From assembly GCF_000428145.1 (NCBI RefSeq), contig NZ_ATZJ01000021.1:1-64000 (forward strand): DNA of 64,000 nucleotides. Direction: 5' to 3'. The translations under genes and the position numbers were made by a program. Shown here one piece after another: positions 50,705-59,360 of the stretch; the first letter of the stretch is position 1; each line of letters opens with the position of its first letter. The notes below the pieces were generated by a model. It was not told where the DNA came from. It was given only the letters and a program-made list of their open reading frames with translations, and ran no database searches. Source of the DNA: Chitinilyticum litopenaei DSM 21440 (GTDB taxonomy: Bacteria > Pseudomonadota > Gammaproteobacteria > Burkholderiales > Chitinibacteraceae).

Positions 50705-51144
50705 ACACGATGCCGGCGGATGATGCCGTGCTGCAAGCGGGCCTTGAGCGCGTGCTCGCTGCCTACGCGCGGCTGAGCCCGGAGACGCTGGACGAGCTGC
50801 TGGCCTGTTATGCGCCGGATGCGCGCTTTCGCGACCCCTTCAACGATGTGCGCGGGCATTTCGCGATTGCCGCGATTTTCCGGCACATGTTCGCCAGCAC
50901 CGGCTCGCCGCGCTTTGACATCGAGCGGCACTGGCGCGATGGCAGCGATGCCTTCGCCCTCTGGCGCTTTCATGTCGTGGTGGCAGGCAAGGCGCTGGTG
51001 ATCGACGGCGGCAGTCGCCTGCGTCTGGCGGCGGACGGCCGGGTTTGCGAGCACGTCGATTACTGGGATGCCGCCGGCGGCCTCTATGCGCACCTGCCGG
51101 TGATCGGCCCCCTGATGGGCTGGCTGGCCGCGCGCATGCGATAA
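50701..51144 (+). CDS. NTF2/SnoaL-like protein
   Basis: The product is about 147 residues with an NTF2-like cone fold: LERVLAAYARLSPETLDELL, YAPDARFRDPFNDVRG and HVDYWDAAGGLYAHLPVIG. This fold serves as isomerase, dehydratase or binding protein. Such proteins regularly accompany DUF1365-DUF3833 clusters. The active-site Asp/His candidates are in RFRDPF and VDYWD. It is coupled to the SDR gene. Confidence 0.8.
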   Translation: MNTMPADDAVLQAGLERVLAAYARLSPETLDELLACYAPDARFRDPFNDVRGHFAIAAIFRHMFASTGSPRFDIERHWRDGSDAFALWRFHVVVAGKALVIDGGSRLRLAADGRVCEHVDYWDAAGGLYAHLPVIGPLMGWLAARMR

Positions 51145-51155
51145 TCCGGGCCACC

Positions 51156-52076
51156 ATGATGACCGCTACCGATCTGCCCCTGTTTTCCATTGCCGAAGTC
51201 GAGCGCGAAACCGGCGTCTCCAAGGAATTGCTGCGCCAGTGGGAGCGCCGTTATGCCTACCCGCAACCGGGGCGCGATGCGGCCGGCGACCGGGTCTACA
51301 GCGCCGACGACGTGCAGCGCCTGCGCCTGCTGCGCCGGCTGATCGATCATGGCGGTCGTCCGCGCAAGCTGGTCGGCCTCACGCTGGCCGAGCTGGAAAG
51401 CGCCTGGGCGGAGCTGGCGGGGGGAGAGGCGCTGGTAGTGGCGCCCGCCATTCCGGCCCTGCTGACGCATTTGCAGGGCAGCGACGCCGGCGCCGTGCGC
51501 GACTGGTTGCGCGGCGCCCTGCAGGCGCAGGGCCTCGTGGGCTTTTTGCTGCAAACCATCGTGCCGCTGACGCAGGAAGTCGGCAGCGCCTGGGCGCGCG
51601 GCGAGCTTGCCGTGCATCAGGAGCATCTGTACACCGAAGCGGTCAAGGTCGTGCTGCGCGAGCAGATGGCGCGCCTTGGCACGCCGCGCCAGCATCCGCG
51701 CATGATGCTGACCACCGTACCCGGCGAATCGCACAGCCTGGGCCTCTTGATGGTCGAGGCCATGTTGCGGCTCAATGGCTGCGAATGCGCTTCCTTCGGC
51801 GTGGAAATGCCCTTCGATGAAATCATCGGCGCCGCAAGGCGCTACCAGATCGACATTCTGGTGCTGTCGTTCAGTGCGGCCTGCAAGCCGATGGATGCCA
51901 CGGTCGCGCTGCTGGGCCTGCGGCAGTCGCTGCCGGACGATGTGACCATCTGGGCCGGCGGCGCCGCATTGTCCGGCCTGACGCTGCCCGTGGGTGGCAT
52001 CGAGCTGTTTCAAAGCCTGACCGCCATCGAGCCGGCGGTGGCCAGCTGGCGCGCCGCCCATTCGCTGGCCGGCTGA
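51156..52076 (+). CDS. MerR-family cobalamin-binding photoreceptor regulator (LitR/CarH-like)
   Basis: The product is about 306 residues: an N-terminal MerR winged helix (FSIAEVERETGVSKELLRQW, YSADDVQRLRLLRRLI) followed by a four-helix cap and a B12-binding Rossmann domain. The cap has the W-x9-E-H signature (W in GSAWARG near 145, EH in HQEHLYT), and the Rossmann domain has E-x-H-x2-G as ESHSLG near 190, the lower-axial His of CarH/LitR. It should bind adenosylcobalamin in the dark, repress, and release DNA in light. It closes the 44-52 kb operon, so self-control is likely. Confidence 0.88.
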   Translation: MMTATDLPLFSIAEVERETGVSKELLRQWERRYAYPQPGRDAAGDRVYSADDVQRLRLLRRLIDHGGRPRKLVGLTLAELESAWAELAGGEALVVAPAIPALLTHLQGSDAGAVRDWLRGALQAQGLVGFLLQTIVPLTQEVGSAWARGELAVHQEHLYTEAVKVVLREQMARLGTPRQHPRMMLTTVPGESHSLGLLMVEAMLRLNGCECASFGVEMPFDEIIGAARRYQIDILVLSFSAACKPMDATVALLGLRQSLPDDVTIWAGGAALSGLTLPVGGIELFQSLTAIEPAVASWRAAHSLAG

Positions 52077-52078
52077 GT

Positions 52079-52516
52079 TCAGTCGCTGCGGCGGGCAATC
52101 CGCCAGGCCGCGGGCAGCAGCAACAGGCAGGGCCCGAACAGCAGCAGGCTGACGCAGAGCGCACCGGCCAGGCTGGCCAGCGAGAAGCCGCTGGCCAGCA
52201 GCACGGCCAGCAGAGCCACAAGCAGTGCCAGCCACACCGGCACGCTCAGCACCAGTACCGCGAGCAGCCAGCCTCCGCCCGAGCGGCTGGCGCAATGGCA
52301 ACAGCAGGCACGGCACAGCGAAAACACGCCAAAGCCCAGCGCGATGCCTTGCCCGGCCGAAGAACGCCCATCCGCCATCGCCGCCATCGCGGGGCTGACC
52401 ACATACAGCGCCGGCGCCAGCAACAGGCCGGCAGCCAGCGCCCAGGCCATATCGAGGCGCAGCAGCAGCATCAGGAAACCGGCGCGCTCGTCGGTGTAGT
52501 CAAAGCGGATTGTCAT
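52079..52516 (-). CDS. Membrane protein of unknown function
   Basis: The product is about 145 residues with three or four hydrophobic spans and a Cys-rich turn (LCRACCCHCASRSG) near residue 70 that could bind metal. It converges on the LitR-type gene with only 2 bases between the stops. I do not recognise the family. Confidence 0.6.
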   Translation of the reverse strand: MTIRFDYTDERAGFLMLLLRLDMAWALAAGLLLAPALYVVSPAMAAMADGRSSAGQGIALGFGVFSLCRACCCHCASRSGGGWLLAVLVLSVPVWLALLVALLAVLLASGFSLASLAGALCVSLLLFGPCLLLLPAAWRIARRSD

Positions 52517-52763
52517 GGTTTGACCGAGTCATTCTTTCAATCATGCTGGTAACGGGTATGTCCATCCAGGCCAATGCCTGAATCGGCTTTATGATTATGG
52601 GGCGGCAGGTATGTGCACGGCCTGCCGACCTGTCCACGGACACGATAAGCCCAGAGACCTGGCCGGGCAAGTTGTGCGATTCTGCCGGCGCGGACCTGGC
52701 GATCCCGGCGGGCTTGACGCGGCTGTTACAATCCCCCTTTGCACTGATTGCGAGGAGCTGCCC

Positions 52764-53675
52764 ATGGCAAGCCTGAAACTGGCGCTGATTGGCGCAACAC
52801 CGACATTCCTGGAACTGCTGGCCAGCACCGGCCTGACGGTTTCCGCCCTCTACCCGCTGGCCGAAGACGATGACGGCAGCCTGCTGGAGCACGGCGACGA
52901 TGCCTGGCCGGTGATGGGGCTGGATGATTTCGACTGGGGCATGGCCGATGCGCTGATCTGCCTGGCCGATGCCCCCCTGTCGGCCAGGGCCATCCCGGAG
53001 GCGCTGGCTGCCGGCCTGACCGTCATCGACGCCAGCCATTCCGGCGCCCAGGCCACGGGCAGCGGCAAGCTGCTGAGCCTGCCGCACATGGCCGCGCTCT
53101 TGCTGGCGCGGCCGCTGCAGGCGCTGACCGCCGCCGGTGTGCAGGTGCAGTCCAGCGCCGCCACCGTGATGCTGCCGGTATCCGCTGCCGGCCAGGCCGG
53201 CGTTGACGAGCTGTCGGCCCAGGTGCGCGGCCTCTTTGCCCAGGGCGAGCTGGCGCAGAAGGTCTATCCCAAGCGCATCGCCTTCAACCTGCTGCCCGAT
53301 GCCAGCGACACGCTGCGTCCGGCGCTTGATGCCCAGCTGGGCAAGCTGGCCGGCCAGCCGCCCGCCACGCTGCAGGTGCTGCATGTGCCGGTGTTCTACG
53401 GCATGGCTGCCACACTGGCGCTCCATCTCGCCGCCACCGCTACGGCCGAGTCTGTCGAGGCCGCGCTGGCGGCCAACGATGGCCTGATGGTGCTGCCGCG
53501 GGCGCAGCTGACCAGCACGCAGGATGTCATCGGTGCCGACAAGGTCTGGGTGGGCAATGTCGAGGTCAGCGCCGACGGGCGCACCGCGCAGCTGTGGCTG
53601 CTGGCCGACAATGCCCGCCTGCAGGCCATGAGCGTGCTCGCCGTACTGCTGCAATGGCGCGCCGCCGTGCACTGA
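52764..53675 (+). CDS. Aspartate-semialdehyde dehydrogenase-like protein (Usg type)
   Basis: The product is about 303 residues with the fold of aspartate-semialdehyde dehydrogenase: LALIGATPTFLELL at the N-terminus, KRIAFNLLPD and HVPVFYGM in the middle and VWVGNVEVSADGRTAQLWLL near the end. The catalytic Cys and the SNASC-like motif of true Asd are absent (the only Cys is in LICLADA), so it is a Usg-1-like paralogue without dehydrogenase activity. An AGGAG site precedes the ATG. True asd is not in the window. Confidence 0.85.
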   Translation: MASLKLALIGATPTFLELLASTGLTVSALYPLAEDDDGSLLEHGDDAWPVMGLDDFDWGMADALICLADAPLSARAIPEALAAGLTVIDASHSGAQATGSGKLLSLPHMAALLLARPLQALTAAGVQVQSSAATVMLPVSAAGQAGVDELSAQVRGLFAQGELAQKVYPKRIAFNLLPDASDTLRPALDAQLGKLAGQPPATLQVLHVPVFYGMAATLALHLAATATAESVEAALAANDGLMVLPRAQLTSTQDVIGADKVWVGNVEVSADGRTAQLWLLADNARLQAMSVLAVLLQWRAAVH

Positions 53676-53752
53676 GCCACGGCCTTGTGCCCGCCGCGGC
53701 GGGCAGGGCAGACATGCGCGACGTGATTCCGCAGCATGATTGAAGCTCATTA

Positions 53753-53801
53753 GGGTATATGCCTATGGCCATTTCTGGTAATGGCTTGCAGGCTTATACC
53801 C
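53753..53801. repeat. GGGTAT-tipped palindrome, best-paired copy
   Basis: GGGTATATGCCTATGGCCAT faces ATGGCTTGCAGGCTTATACC. Outer GGGTATA / TATACCC, middle GCCT / AGGC and inner GCCATT / AATGGC all pair, so this copy defines the structure. Confidence 0.9.
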
Positions 53802-54038
53802 TTGATTGCTGAATGACGCGCGGCTGCTGGCCTGTGCTGCCAGCCCGAATGGCTTGAAGCCGCAACGGCAGCGACGCAGCAATATCCGGCAGCAGGGGGT
53901 CTTGGCGTTGTTGTTCCAGTGCCCCCGTGCCACTGTGCTTGGCCGGGGAGGTACTGCAAATCTGCCGACCTGTATGGGCGTGGGCCTGAAGCGCTTGCCA
54001 TTCAGCACTTGCGCGATCTTGCAACCAGGAGTCTTGTC

Positions 54039-54452
54039 ATGAGCAATCTGCCTCCCATCATCGTCTCCACCGTTGACCTTGAGCGCCTGTACCGCGTGCT
54101 GGACGATGCGCCGGACAGTGTCTATGCCACCGCCGTGGCGCTGGAAAACGAGCTGGCGCGCGCCCAGGTGGTCGATCCCGAGGACATGCCGCCCGATGTA
54201 GTGACGATGCGCTCCATCGTGCGTTTCCAGATCATTCCCGGCGGGCGCGAGTTCGAGCTGACGCTGTGCTATCCCGATGAAATGGACGACAACCCGCACA
54301 AGGTATCGGTGCTGGCCCCGGTGGGGGCGGCCATGCTGGGCCTGGCGGCCGGACAGGAAATCGACTGGCCGGCGCCCGGCGGCGGGCAGGTGAGGGTAGT
54401 CATTCTCGGCGTGACCTGGCAGCCCGAGCGCGCGGGGATGCTGGGGCTTTGA
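54039..54452 (+). CDS. rnk: Regulator of nucleoside diphosphate kinase
   Basis: A GreA/GreB C-terminal-domain protein that binds RNA polymerase in the secondary channel without the cleavage coiled coil of Gre factors. The product is about 137 residues. The short N-terminal helix pair is followed by ALENELARAQVVDPEDMPPD, VTMRSIVRFQ, LTLCYPDEMD and VSVLAPVGAAMLGLAAGQEI, the family layout. ATG 54039 has an AGGAG-like site 9 bases upstream. Confidence 0.93.
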   Translation: MSNLPPIIVSTVDLERLYRVLDDAPDSVYATAVALENELARAQVVDPEDMPPDVVTMRSIVRFQIIPGGREFELTLCYPDEMDDNPHKVSVLAPVGAAMLGLAAGQEIDWPAPGGGQVRVVILGVTWQPERAGMLGL

Positions 54453-54729
54453 CAGGCTAATGCGGGCAGTGGCCGGGGGGCGGACAGCCCGGCGGCGCGT
54501 CACCGCTGAGAAGCCGGAGCCCTCCCTGCGACAACGGAAATCCGCACAGGCGTGCCGGCTCGGGCGAGCAGCCGGATGCCGGCATGGCGAAGTGCCGGGC
54601 TGGCCTTACGGCGTTCTGGTTGCCGGTTCCTGACCGGGCGGGCAGCCCGCCAACCGGGCAGCAGATTGCCTCTGGCGTCGGCGGCAAACCGTTCGCACGC
54701 TGAGCCGCAGGCTGCGGCCGAGACTCCCC
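54453..54729. other. Very GC-rich interval between converging genes
   Basis: It contains at least two stable stems, GGCGGG/CCCGCC at 54637-54651 and GCCGCAG/CTGCGGC at 54704-54718, that may end transcription from both sides. No gene is visible and no known riboswitch is recognised. Confidence 0.5.
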
Positions 54730-56319
54730 TTACTGATGCCGCTCGAAATGCTGCACGAGGCGCTGCAGCGCCTGCGCCGTGGCGTGCAGATCATCGGCCA
54801 CGCCTGCGGCCTTGGCAATGCTGGCATTGTTGCGTTCGGTCAGCGCCGTCATCAGCTCCATATTCTGCGCAACCTCGGTCGAGGCCGACGACTGCTGGTG
54901 CAGCATGGTGGCCACCTCGGCGGCCGAGCGCGCCACACCCTGGCTGGCGTCGCGAATGGCGTCCAGGCTAGCGGCGGTGAGCGCGATCGCGTCTTCGGCC
55001 GCGGCGACGCGGTCGCGCGTGCTGGCCACGCTGGCCAGCGTACTGGCCGTGCGCTCCAGCAGCGCATTGACCGACTGCTCGATTTCCTGCGTATTGCCGG
55101 CGGTGCGCTCGGCGAGCTTGCGCACCTCGTCGGCGACCACGGCAAAACCGCGCCCCTGTTCACCGGCGCGCGCGGCCTCGATGGCGGCGTTCAGCGCCAA
55201 GAGATTGGTCTGCTCGGCAATGTCGCGAATCAGCGCGGTGACCGAGCGGATCGAATTGGCCGCTTCTTCCAGCGTCCGGATCGCCGCATGGGTGCTGGCC
55301 ACCTCCTGCGTGACCGCCGCGGTCGCCTCCCGGGTGGCCAGGATGCGCTGCTTGCCCTCGCTGGCAAGCCGTTCCGCCGTCCCGGCATGCTCGGCGCCGG
55401 CCTTGGTCGTGTCGGCGATTTCATTGACCGACACGCTCAATTCCTCCAGCGCGGCGGCCACGCGGGTAATGCCTTCCAGCTCCTGCTCGCTGTTCGCGCG
55501 CAGCTGCCCGGCTGCCGTGCTGGTCGCGCTGGCAGCGCCGTTCACGTCCGAGCTGAGTGTCACCACATCGGCGAGCAGGGCGCGCAGATTGATGCGCATC
55601 GATTCCAGCTCGGTGAGCATGGCGCGAATCTCCGCACAGCCGACTGGCGCCACGGCCTGGCGGAAATCGCCCTCGCCAAAGCGCTGCACCGTCTGGCGCA
55701 CCGTGGCCGCCGTGCCCGTCCAGTGCGCATGCAGCCAGCCTCCCGCGAGCAGCAGCCAGACGCCCGCCGCGCTGGCAATGCCCCAGCGCGCGCTGCCATG
55801 TTCAAGCAGCGCGAGTGCAAACAGGGCCAGCAGAAGCGGCAGCCCGGCCAGCAGGAGCCTGGCCTTGAAGGGCCACGCCTTCGCGAGCGGCGTCGCCGGA
55901 AAGCGCGCCGTACCGGCCTTGACCTGCGCATACAGCTCGCCGGCCGCTGCGGTCGCGCGGGAATCGGGCTTGCTGCGCACCGACATGTAGCCGATAACCT
56001 CGCCGTTCTCGCGCAAGGGCGTCACATAGGCATCCACCCAGTAGAAATCACCCTGTTTGCTGCGGTTTTTCACCAGCCCGCGCCAGGGCTGGCCGCGCTG
56101 GATGGTGGCCCACAGGTCGGCAAAGGCTTCGCTGGGCATGTCCGGATGGCGCACGACATTGTGCGGCTGCCCAAGCAGCTCGGCCTCGCTGAAGCCGCTG
56201 ATCTCGACAAAGGCCGGATTGGCATAGGTAATGCGGCCCTTCAGATCCGTCTTGGTGACAATGGGGCGCTTGGGATCAAGAAACAGCTCGTGGCGGGTGA
56301 CCGGCAGATTGGTGCGCAT
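54730..56319 (-). CDS. PAS-domain methyl-accepting chemotaxis protein (Aer-like)
   Basis: The product is about 529 residues. A PAS domain (residues ~15-115, with KGRITYANPAFVEISGF and NVVRHPDMP as in Aer) is followed by one or two membrane spans (~150-195), a HAMP-like region and a C-terminal MCP signalling domain with IAEQTNLLALNAAIEAARAG and FAVVADEVRKLAERT. The absence of a periplasmic ligand domain suggests an internal redox or energy sensor. Output is via CheA/CheW. Confidence 0.92.
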   Translation of the reverse strand: MRTNLPVTRHELFLDPKRPIVTKTDLKGRITYANPAFVEISGFSEAELLGQPHNVVRHPDMPSEAFADLWATIQRGQPWRGLVKNRSKQGDFYWVDAYVTPLRENGEVIGYMSVRSKPDSRATAAAGELYAQVKAGTARFPATPLAKAWPFKARLLLAGLPLLLALFALALLEHGSARWGIASAAGVWLLLAGGWLHAHWTGTAATVRQTVQRFGEGDFRQAVAPVGCAEIRAMLTELESMRINLRALLADVVTLSSDVNGAASATSTAAGQLRANSEQELEGITRVAAALEELSVSVNEIADTTKAGAEHAGTAERLASEGKQRILATREATAAVTQEVASTHAAIRTLEEAANSIRSVTALIRDIAEQTNLLALNAAIEAARAGEQGRGFAVVADEVRKLAERTAGNTQEIEQSVNALLERTASTLASVASTRDRVAAAEDAIALTAASLDAIRDASQGVARSAAEVATMLHQQSSASTEVAQNMELMTALTERNNASIAKAAGVADDLHATAQALQRLVQHFERHQ

Positions 56320-56810
56320 GATTCAGTCTGTGCCCTGGCTTGGTGTCGGAAGGGGGGCGAATATTAGAGCAAGTTGATGTAGTGGGAAAGACCCTGGCTA
56401 CACTGTGTGTTTAGCGCAAGCGCCGGCCGCTTCCAAGGCAATCCGCACCTGACGCTGCTTTATTCATCAGACGCATCAGCCACACAGACCGTAACGCAAT
56501 CGTGCACGTCTTCCCCGTTCTCGCGCTCGTCTAGAAGCGGTGCGTGCAGGAATGCTGGGATAAGCAGACCAGGTGGGCGAGGGCTCATTGGCGTGGTGTT
56601 GCAGGGTGTGATAACCCCGCAGGGATTGGCGCAGCGGTTCGGAAACGGGGGAGTTGGCTGGCTGATGTTGGGCTTCGCTGCGCTCAACCCAACCTACATC
56701 TGCGCAGTAAAAATGCTGCTTGCAGGCCAGCCCCTGTTTACCGGATTGTGCTTGTGCCCGTCGATGCCCGGCAGAGCTCCGTCGCCGTGGCTCAAGGTGC
56801 GGGTGCAGTC
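56320..56810. other. Gene-free interval between MCP and LacI genes
   Basis: About 490 bases contain no convincing gene. A single TTGAGCGCAGCGAAGC-type palindrome lies at 56665-56697; the rest shows nothing recognisable. Confidence 0.5.
56665..56697. repeat. Solo palindrome of the RAYT-2 type
   Basis: ATGTTGGGCTTCGCTGCGCT and CAACCCAACCTAC match the right ends of the 13.3 and 14.5 kb RAYT units, but no transposase sequence is attached. It is a free-standing copy 42 kb away from its presumed enzyme. Confidence 0.8.
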
Positions 56811-57857
56811 TCAGGCCGATTCGCGGATGACCAGGCGGCCGGGGAAACGGCGCTGGAAGAAGCCGTCCTGCTGCTGGCCGTCGGCGCCGGTTTGCAGGCA
56901 GTCGACGGCGGCCTGGCCGATCCGGTCGATGTCCTGGTGGACGGTGGTCAGCATCGGGTCGAGGTAGTCGCAGATGTCGATATTGTCGTGGCCGGCGAGC
57001 AGGATGTCGTGGCCGGGGCGGCGGCCGAAGCGGCGCAGCGCCTTGGCCGCGCCGATGGCCAGGCGGTCGGTTGCGCAGACCAGCGCGCTGGCGCCGCTGG
57101 CCGCCAGCCCGCCGTTGGCGCACCAGGCCAGTACCTGCTCGTAGGCGTAGGCCTCGAATTGCCAGGTGGTCGATGCCGGATTGTCGGGAATGACGATGGG
57201 CGCGTGTCCGGCGGCGCGCATCGCGGCCTCGTAGCCGGCCAGGCGCTCGGGGCGTGAGGGAATCGCCACGTTCGGCGCGGCCAGATAGGCAGGTATCGCG
57301 CTGCGGCTCAACAGGTAATTGACCGCCAGGGCAATACTCTGCCGGTTATCGTTCATGACGAAGTGGCAGTCCTCGTTGAAATAGCTGTCGAGGAAGACGA
57401 TGCGCAGCTCCTGCTGCAGCTGCTCGATCAGCGGCAGGTTGTCGCGGCTGGCGATCGGCGTGAAGACAATGCCGTGCACCTTCATCGCGCGCAGCGTCAG
57501 CAGCGCAGCGGCTTCGCGCTGCGGGTCGTTGTTGCTGGCCTGGATCACCACCTGCTGGCCGTACTGCGCGGCGCGGCGCTCGATCACCTGCAGCACCTTG
57601 CCGAAAAAGGGCTCGCTGATGAAGGGCAGCACCACGCCGATCAGATTGCTGCGGCCCTTGACGAGGCTGACCGCGTGCATGTCGGGCACGTAGTTGAGCT
57701 CGCGGCAGGCGCGTTCGATGCGCTCGCGCGTTTCGGGCTTGAGGCTGTCGCTGCCGTTGAAATACTTGCTGACGGTGGCGCGCGACAGCCCGGCTGCTGC
57801 GGCGACATCCTGCATCGTGGCGCTGCCGACCGGGGCGGGCGGGGCATTCTGGCTCAT
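56811..57857 (-). CDS. LacI-family sugar regulator
   Basis: The product is about 348 residues: an N-terminal LacI HTH (MQDVAAAAGLSRATVSKYF) and a periplasmic-binding-protein-like effector domain (LIGVVLPFISEPFFG, VFTPIASRDNL, LAGHDNIDICDYLDP). ATG 57857 is used; upstream residues are not conserved. It is divergent from the ABC transporter operon, with palindromes at both promoters. The effector is presumably the transported sugar or its phosphate. Confidence 0.9.
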   Translation of the reverse strand: MSQNAPPAPVGSATMQDVAAAAGLSRATVSKYFNGSDSLKPETRERIERACRELNYVPDMHAVSLVKGRSNLIGVVLPFISEPFFGKVLQVIERRAAQYGQQVVIQASNNDPQREAAALLTLRAMKVHGIVFTPIASRDNLPLIEQLQQELRIVFLDSYFNEDCHFVMNDNRQSIALAVNYLLSRSAIPAYLAAPNVAIPSRPERLAGYEAAMRAAGHAPIVIPDNPASTTWQFEAYAYEQVLAWCANGGLAASGASALVCATDRLAIGAAKALRRFGRRPGHDILLAGHDNIDICDYLDPMLTTVHQDIDRIGQAAVDCLQTGADGQQQDGFFQRRFPGRLVIRESA

Positions 57858-57868
57858 GGCTTGACCTC

Positions 57869-57878
57869 TACACGTGTA
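57869..57878. promoter_or_regulatory. LacI-type operator near the regulator start
   Basis: TACACGTGTA lies 11 bases upstream of the LacI gene start and matches the central part of the larger palindrome at 58023-58040, so the regulator probably controls its own gene. Confidence 0.75.
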
Positions 57879-58022
57879 AACAAATTCTAGCCGCGCCGCC
57901 GCGTTTTGCCTAGCCGCCGCACCGATCCAGTGCGGAATTGGCAGGCGCAAGTCATTGCCTGCACTAAGATATTCACCTTATACCGTTTGTCAGCCCGCTT
58001 TTGGTGCAGCTTGCGCAGTAAA

Positions 58023-58040
58023 AATTTACACGTGTAAATT
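58023..58040. promoter_or_regulatory. LacI-type operator of the transporter operon
   Basis: AATTTACACGTGTAAATT is a perfect 18-base palindrome about 95 bases before the binding-protein gene. Its CG centre is typical for LacI-family operators. With the second site 150 bases away, DNA looping between the two is possible. Confidence 0.85.
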
Positions 58041-58135
58041 AGCACTACGCGAACGGCATCTGTCCGCCGCGACGGCATCGGGCAACAGATCCGGGCTACC
58101 AATTACATTCATCAAAGGATTCAGGAGTAACAACC

Positions 58136-59080
58136 ATGCGCTTCGCACCGACCATTCTGGCTACCCTCTGTGCCGCTTCGCTGTCCGCTTCCGTGCTGGC
58201 CGCGCCGCGCGAACTGAAATCGATCGGCGTGACCGTCGGCGATCTGGCCAACCCCTTCTTTGTCGCCATCGGCCGTGGCGCGCAGGATGCCGCGAAAAAG
58301 GCCACCGGCAAGGACGTCAAGGTCACCACCGTCTCGAGCAAGTACGACCTGAATACCCAGGTCGGCCAGATCGAGAACTTCATCGCCAACAAGACCGACA
58401 TGATCATCGTCAACGCCGCCGACCCCAAGGGCATCGCGCCGGTGCTGAAAAAGGCGCGTGATGCCGGCATCGTCGTGCTGGCCGTCGACGTGGGCGCCGA
58501 AGGCGCCGACATCACCGTGATGTCGGACAATGTGATGGCCGGCGCCGAGTCGTGCAAATTCCTGGCCAACCAGCTCAAGGGCAAGGGCAATGTGGTCATC
58601 GTCAACGGCCCGCCGGTGACTTCGGTGGTCGATCGCGTGAATGGCTGCAAGAAGGTGCTGGCCGGCTTCCCGGGCATCAAGGTGCTGTCGTCCAACCAGG
58701 ACGCCAAGGGCAGCCGCGACGGCGGCATGGAAGTGATGGCCAATCTGCTGACCGCGCACGCGAAAATCGACGGCGTGTTCGCGATCAACGACCCGTCCGC
58801 CATCGGCGCCGAGCTGGCCGTGCGCCAGGCTGCGCGCAGCGACGTGAAGGTGATTGCCTCGGTCGACGGCGCGCCGGATGCCGAAGTGGCGCTGAAGGAC
58901 AAGAACAGCCTCTTTGCCGTCTCCACCGCGCAGAACCCCTACAAGATGGCCACCGTCGCCGTGCAGATGGGCTACGAGCAGCTGCAGGGCAAGAAGCCGG
59001 CGCAAAGCACCGTGCTGCTGGCCACTCCGCCGATCACCAAGGCCAACATCGGCAGCTACCAGGGCTGGACGAAGAACTGA
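58136..59080 (+). CDS. Sugar ABC transporter substrate-binding protein (RbsB-like)
   Basis: A periplasmic binding protein type 1 of the ribose/fructose group. The product is about 314 residues with a signal peptide (MRFAPTILATLCAASLSASVLA). Blocks GVTVGDLANPFFVAIGRGAQ, DLNTQVGQIENFIANKTDMI, VNAADPKGI and INDPSAIGA are usual for ribose/galactose/fructose binders. The downstream PfkB kinase and epimerase suggest fructose or a related hexose. It is followed by 280 bases of repeats before the ATPase gene. Confidence 0.9.
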   Translation: MRFAPTILATLCAASLSASVLAAPRELKSIGVTVGDLANPFFVAIGRGAQDAAKKATGKDVKVTTVSSKYDLNTQVGQIENFIANKTDMIIVNAADPKGIAPVLKKARDAGIVVLAVDVGAEGADITVMSDNVMAGAESCKFLANQLKGKGNVVIVNGPPVTSVVDRVNGCKKVLAGFPGIKVLSSNQDAKGSRDGGMEVMANLLTAHAKIDGVFAINDPSAIGAELAVRQAARSDVKVIASVDGAPDAEVALKDKNSLFAVSTAQNPYKMATVAVQMGYEQLQGKKPAQSTVLLATPPITKANIGSYQGWTKN

Positions 59081-59111
59081 GTTTTCTCGAACAGACTGTC
59101 TTGATACATGA

Positions 59112-59162
59112 GGGTGTATCGGCCTGCCGCCTTTCCATGTGAAAGGCCACAGGTCGATACGG
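59112..59162. repeat. GGGTAT-tipped palindrome in the sugar operon
   Basis: GTGTATCGGCCTGCCGCCTT faces GAAAGGCCACAGGTCGATAC, with good pairing of GTATCGGCCTG and CAGGTCGATAC. It lies between the binding-protein and ATPase genes, where it could lower downstream expression. Confidence 0.8.
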
Positions 59163-59206
59163 TTGTCCTGATCCTGATTTATGTCGCTCCTTCAGAAACC
59201 CTTTTT

Positions 59207-59290
59207 TCGTCATGCCCGCGAAGGCGGGCATCCAGAGCAACGCTTGATGTCACACCGTCATCTGGATTCCCGCGTACGCGGGAATGACGA
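59207..59290. repeat. dRS3-like inverted repeat
   Basis: TCGTCATGCCCGCGAAGGCG with GGCATCCAGAG on the left faces CTGGATTCCCGCG and TACGCGGGAATGACGA on the right. This ATTCCCGCG/CGCGGGAAT type is known from Neisseria and many other proteobacteria. Confidence 0.8.
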
Positions 59291-59360
59291 TTCTGAAGCA
59301 GAGACACAATCAGGGTCCTGATTGCGCCACTGCGCTGAGCCCGGTGGCCAGGAGAAGGCA

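Noticed and set aside
52554..52601. GGGTATGTCCATCCAGGCC between the membrane gene and the Usg-like gene
   Set aside because: The tips match, yet pairing between halves is weak; too uncertain to count.
54453..54729. Possible riboswitch or structured RNA between rnk and the chemoreceptor gene
   Set aside because: Stems are present, but it lies between the 3' ends of converging genes and shows no known riboswitch core.
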